64,000 nt of DNA from Sneathia vaginalis (GTDB taxonomy: Bacteria; Fusobacteriota; Fusobacteriia; Fusobacteriales; Leptotrichiaceae), in contig NZ_CP011280.1 in assembly GCF_000973085.1 (NCBI RefSeq), positions 1-64,000 of the forward strand, written 5' to 3'. Both the position numbers and the translations under genes were made by a program. Position 1 is the stretch's first letter, and each line of letters begins with the position of its first letter. Of this stretch, positions 62,940-64,000 are shown piece after piece. The notes under the pieces are model-generated. The model did no database searches and was not told the DNA's origin. It saw only the letters and a program-made list of their open reading frames with translations.

Positions 62940-62993
62940 ATACTTGACTACTATAGAAATATTAAAATATTTTTTAAAAAAGGAGAAAAATCA

Positions 62994-64000
62994 TGAAAAA
63001 GACATTATTAATAACTAGCTTAGTTGCATCAATGGTTGCAATGGCTGGAACAACTGGATCAGTTGAAGCATATAACGAAAATGAAGCTACATTTGAAAAA
63101 GGTAAACCCGCAACTTTCGTAGCAAAGAAAACAGGAGTTAAAACAGAAGTTAAAGTAAATGGAACAGGATTTAGCTTTGGTGGAGAATTTAAAGCTGAAG
63201 ATTTAGAATTAGGTAAAGTTAAAAAAGCTAACTACTTAAACCACTCAAGCGTATGGTCTAAATATGAATTACCTGAACTAAAAGGTGTTAAGACTTATGT
63301 TAAAGCAACTGTAAGTCCTAAATTTGCAGATGAAAAAGAAGGACAAGAAGATAATTACAAATTCAATGGATCAGCAGAACTTGAAGGACAAGTAAGCTAC
63401 AAATATGATGTATTAACATTTGGTTTAAATTCAAAGACTAACTTCCCATTTGCAAAATCAGAAAATAATGATGATTATGGAAAAGATGTTAAGTCAACTC
63501 ACAAAGTATTTGTTGAAAGCGAAGAAAAGAAAGATGTATTCGTTAAAGGATTAAAAGATGTAAAAGCAAACGTTGAAATTAAACATGACTATGCAAAAAC
63601 AGTTACAAAAGCTGGAGATAGAGTAGACTATGTTTCAGGTGAAGCATCAGCAAAATATGATGGTGTAAAAGATCTTGAACTTGAAGGTAAAGTTGCATTT
63701 AAGAAAAACTTTAAATCTGGTGAAAAGATTGGAGACTATGAAGTTTTAGGAACTAAACTATTTAAAGAAGTACCTGCTAGATATATACACTCATATGAAT
63801 TAAAAGGAACATACACAGGTGTTAAACACTTATCATTATCTGCAAAACCATTTGCTGTTCATGTAAATGTTGCAAAAGAAGTTACACAAGATAATAAATT
63901 AAAAAGAAATGACTTTGTTTTATACGGTGTAGAACTTGGTGCAGAATACAAGATGTTAAATGACAAATTAACATTAACAGGTAAATCATTACTTGCAGGT
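62994..64000 (+). CDS. Surface/outer-membrane family protein F (partial, runs off the window)
   Basis: Open frame from ATG 62994 to the end of the window (335 codons seen). The signal peptide (MKKTLLITSLVASMVAMAG) matches gene E; residues about 24-85 differ (for example EAYNENEATFEKGKPATF and GVKTEVKVNGTGFSFGGEF). From 63251 on, all 750 bases to the window edge are identical to 61533-62282. SD AAGGAG precedes the start. The C-terminus is not visible. Confidence 0.85.

Overview
This is a very AT-rich window that starts at dnaA, so it probably begins at or near the replication origin or the conventional start of a chromosome. It combines Firmicute-like housekeeping order (dnaA, S4 protein, recF; mfd followed by rqcP) and PRD/PTS regulation with Gram-negative surface proteins: a YadA-type trimeric autotransporter, barrel-like proteins with signal peptides and aromatic C-termini, and lipoproteins. 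That mixture points to Fusobacteriota, most likely Leptotrichiaceae (Streptobacillus or Sneathia). The genus is an inference; no rRNA is present to settle it.

Layout. 1-6911 (+): a tightly overlapping replication/repair block, dnaA, S4 protein, recF, a DciA-like zinc-ribbon protein, mfd, a repeat-containing lipoprotein and rqcP. 7053-8052 (+): ten tRNA genes behind a consensus promoter and ending in a strong terminator. 8060-16735 (-): an operon matching the poorly understood E. coli yhf cluster (yhfZ, yhfY, yhfU, yhfT, php, yhfS, yhfX, yhfW), with a secreted beta-lactamase-fold hydrolase inserted; a 21-bp repeated dyad lies upstream of yhfZ and of yhfY. 16902-18260 (+): a trimeric autotransporter. 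18380-21818 (-) and 21921-25989 (+): a heterodimeric ABC exporter pair divergent from an AraC regulator, cupin, methyltransferase and metE, separated by a symmetric palindromic promoter. 26008-28840 (-): two DUF4143-type AAA ATPases, one frameshifted, the second preceded by three 18-bp repeats at 32-bp period. 28884-33294 (-): a zinc/manganese ABC uptake operon with two dissimilar binding proteins. 33508-44424 (-): a ten-gene run (nagB, DUF3298-like protein, recJ, flavodoxin, pullulanase, three tandem lipoprotein binding proteins, ABC permease and ATPase).

44508-64000 is an island of a paralogous surface-protein family: five full copies, one copy running off the window and one decayed remnant. 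A PTS operon with a split transketolase and its PRD regulator (49825-55505, -) sits inside the island, and a small related-looking protein lies at 60418. The family shares conserved ends with variable central coiled coils, shows blocks of near or complete nucleotide identity between copies, and shares promoter elements: a GGTTAAAAAAT-like box, then a T-rich spacer (15-16 uninterrupted Ts in two cases), then a -10 followed by ATATACTTGAC. The autotransporter at 16902 has the same box and a T15 tract. This looks like a coordinately controlled, possibly phase-variable and recombining surface repertoire.

The best candidates for undescribed biology are the yhf-type pathway with its repeated operator, the surface-family promoter/recombination system, and the symmetric bidirectional promoter at 21852-21881.
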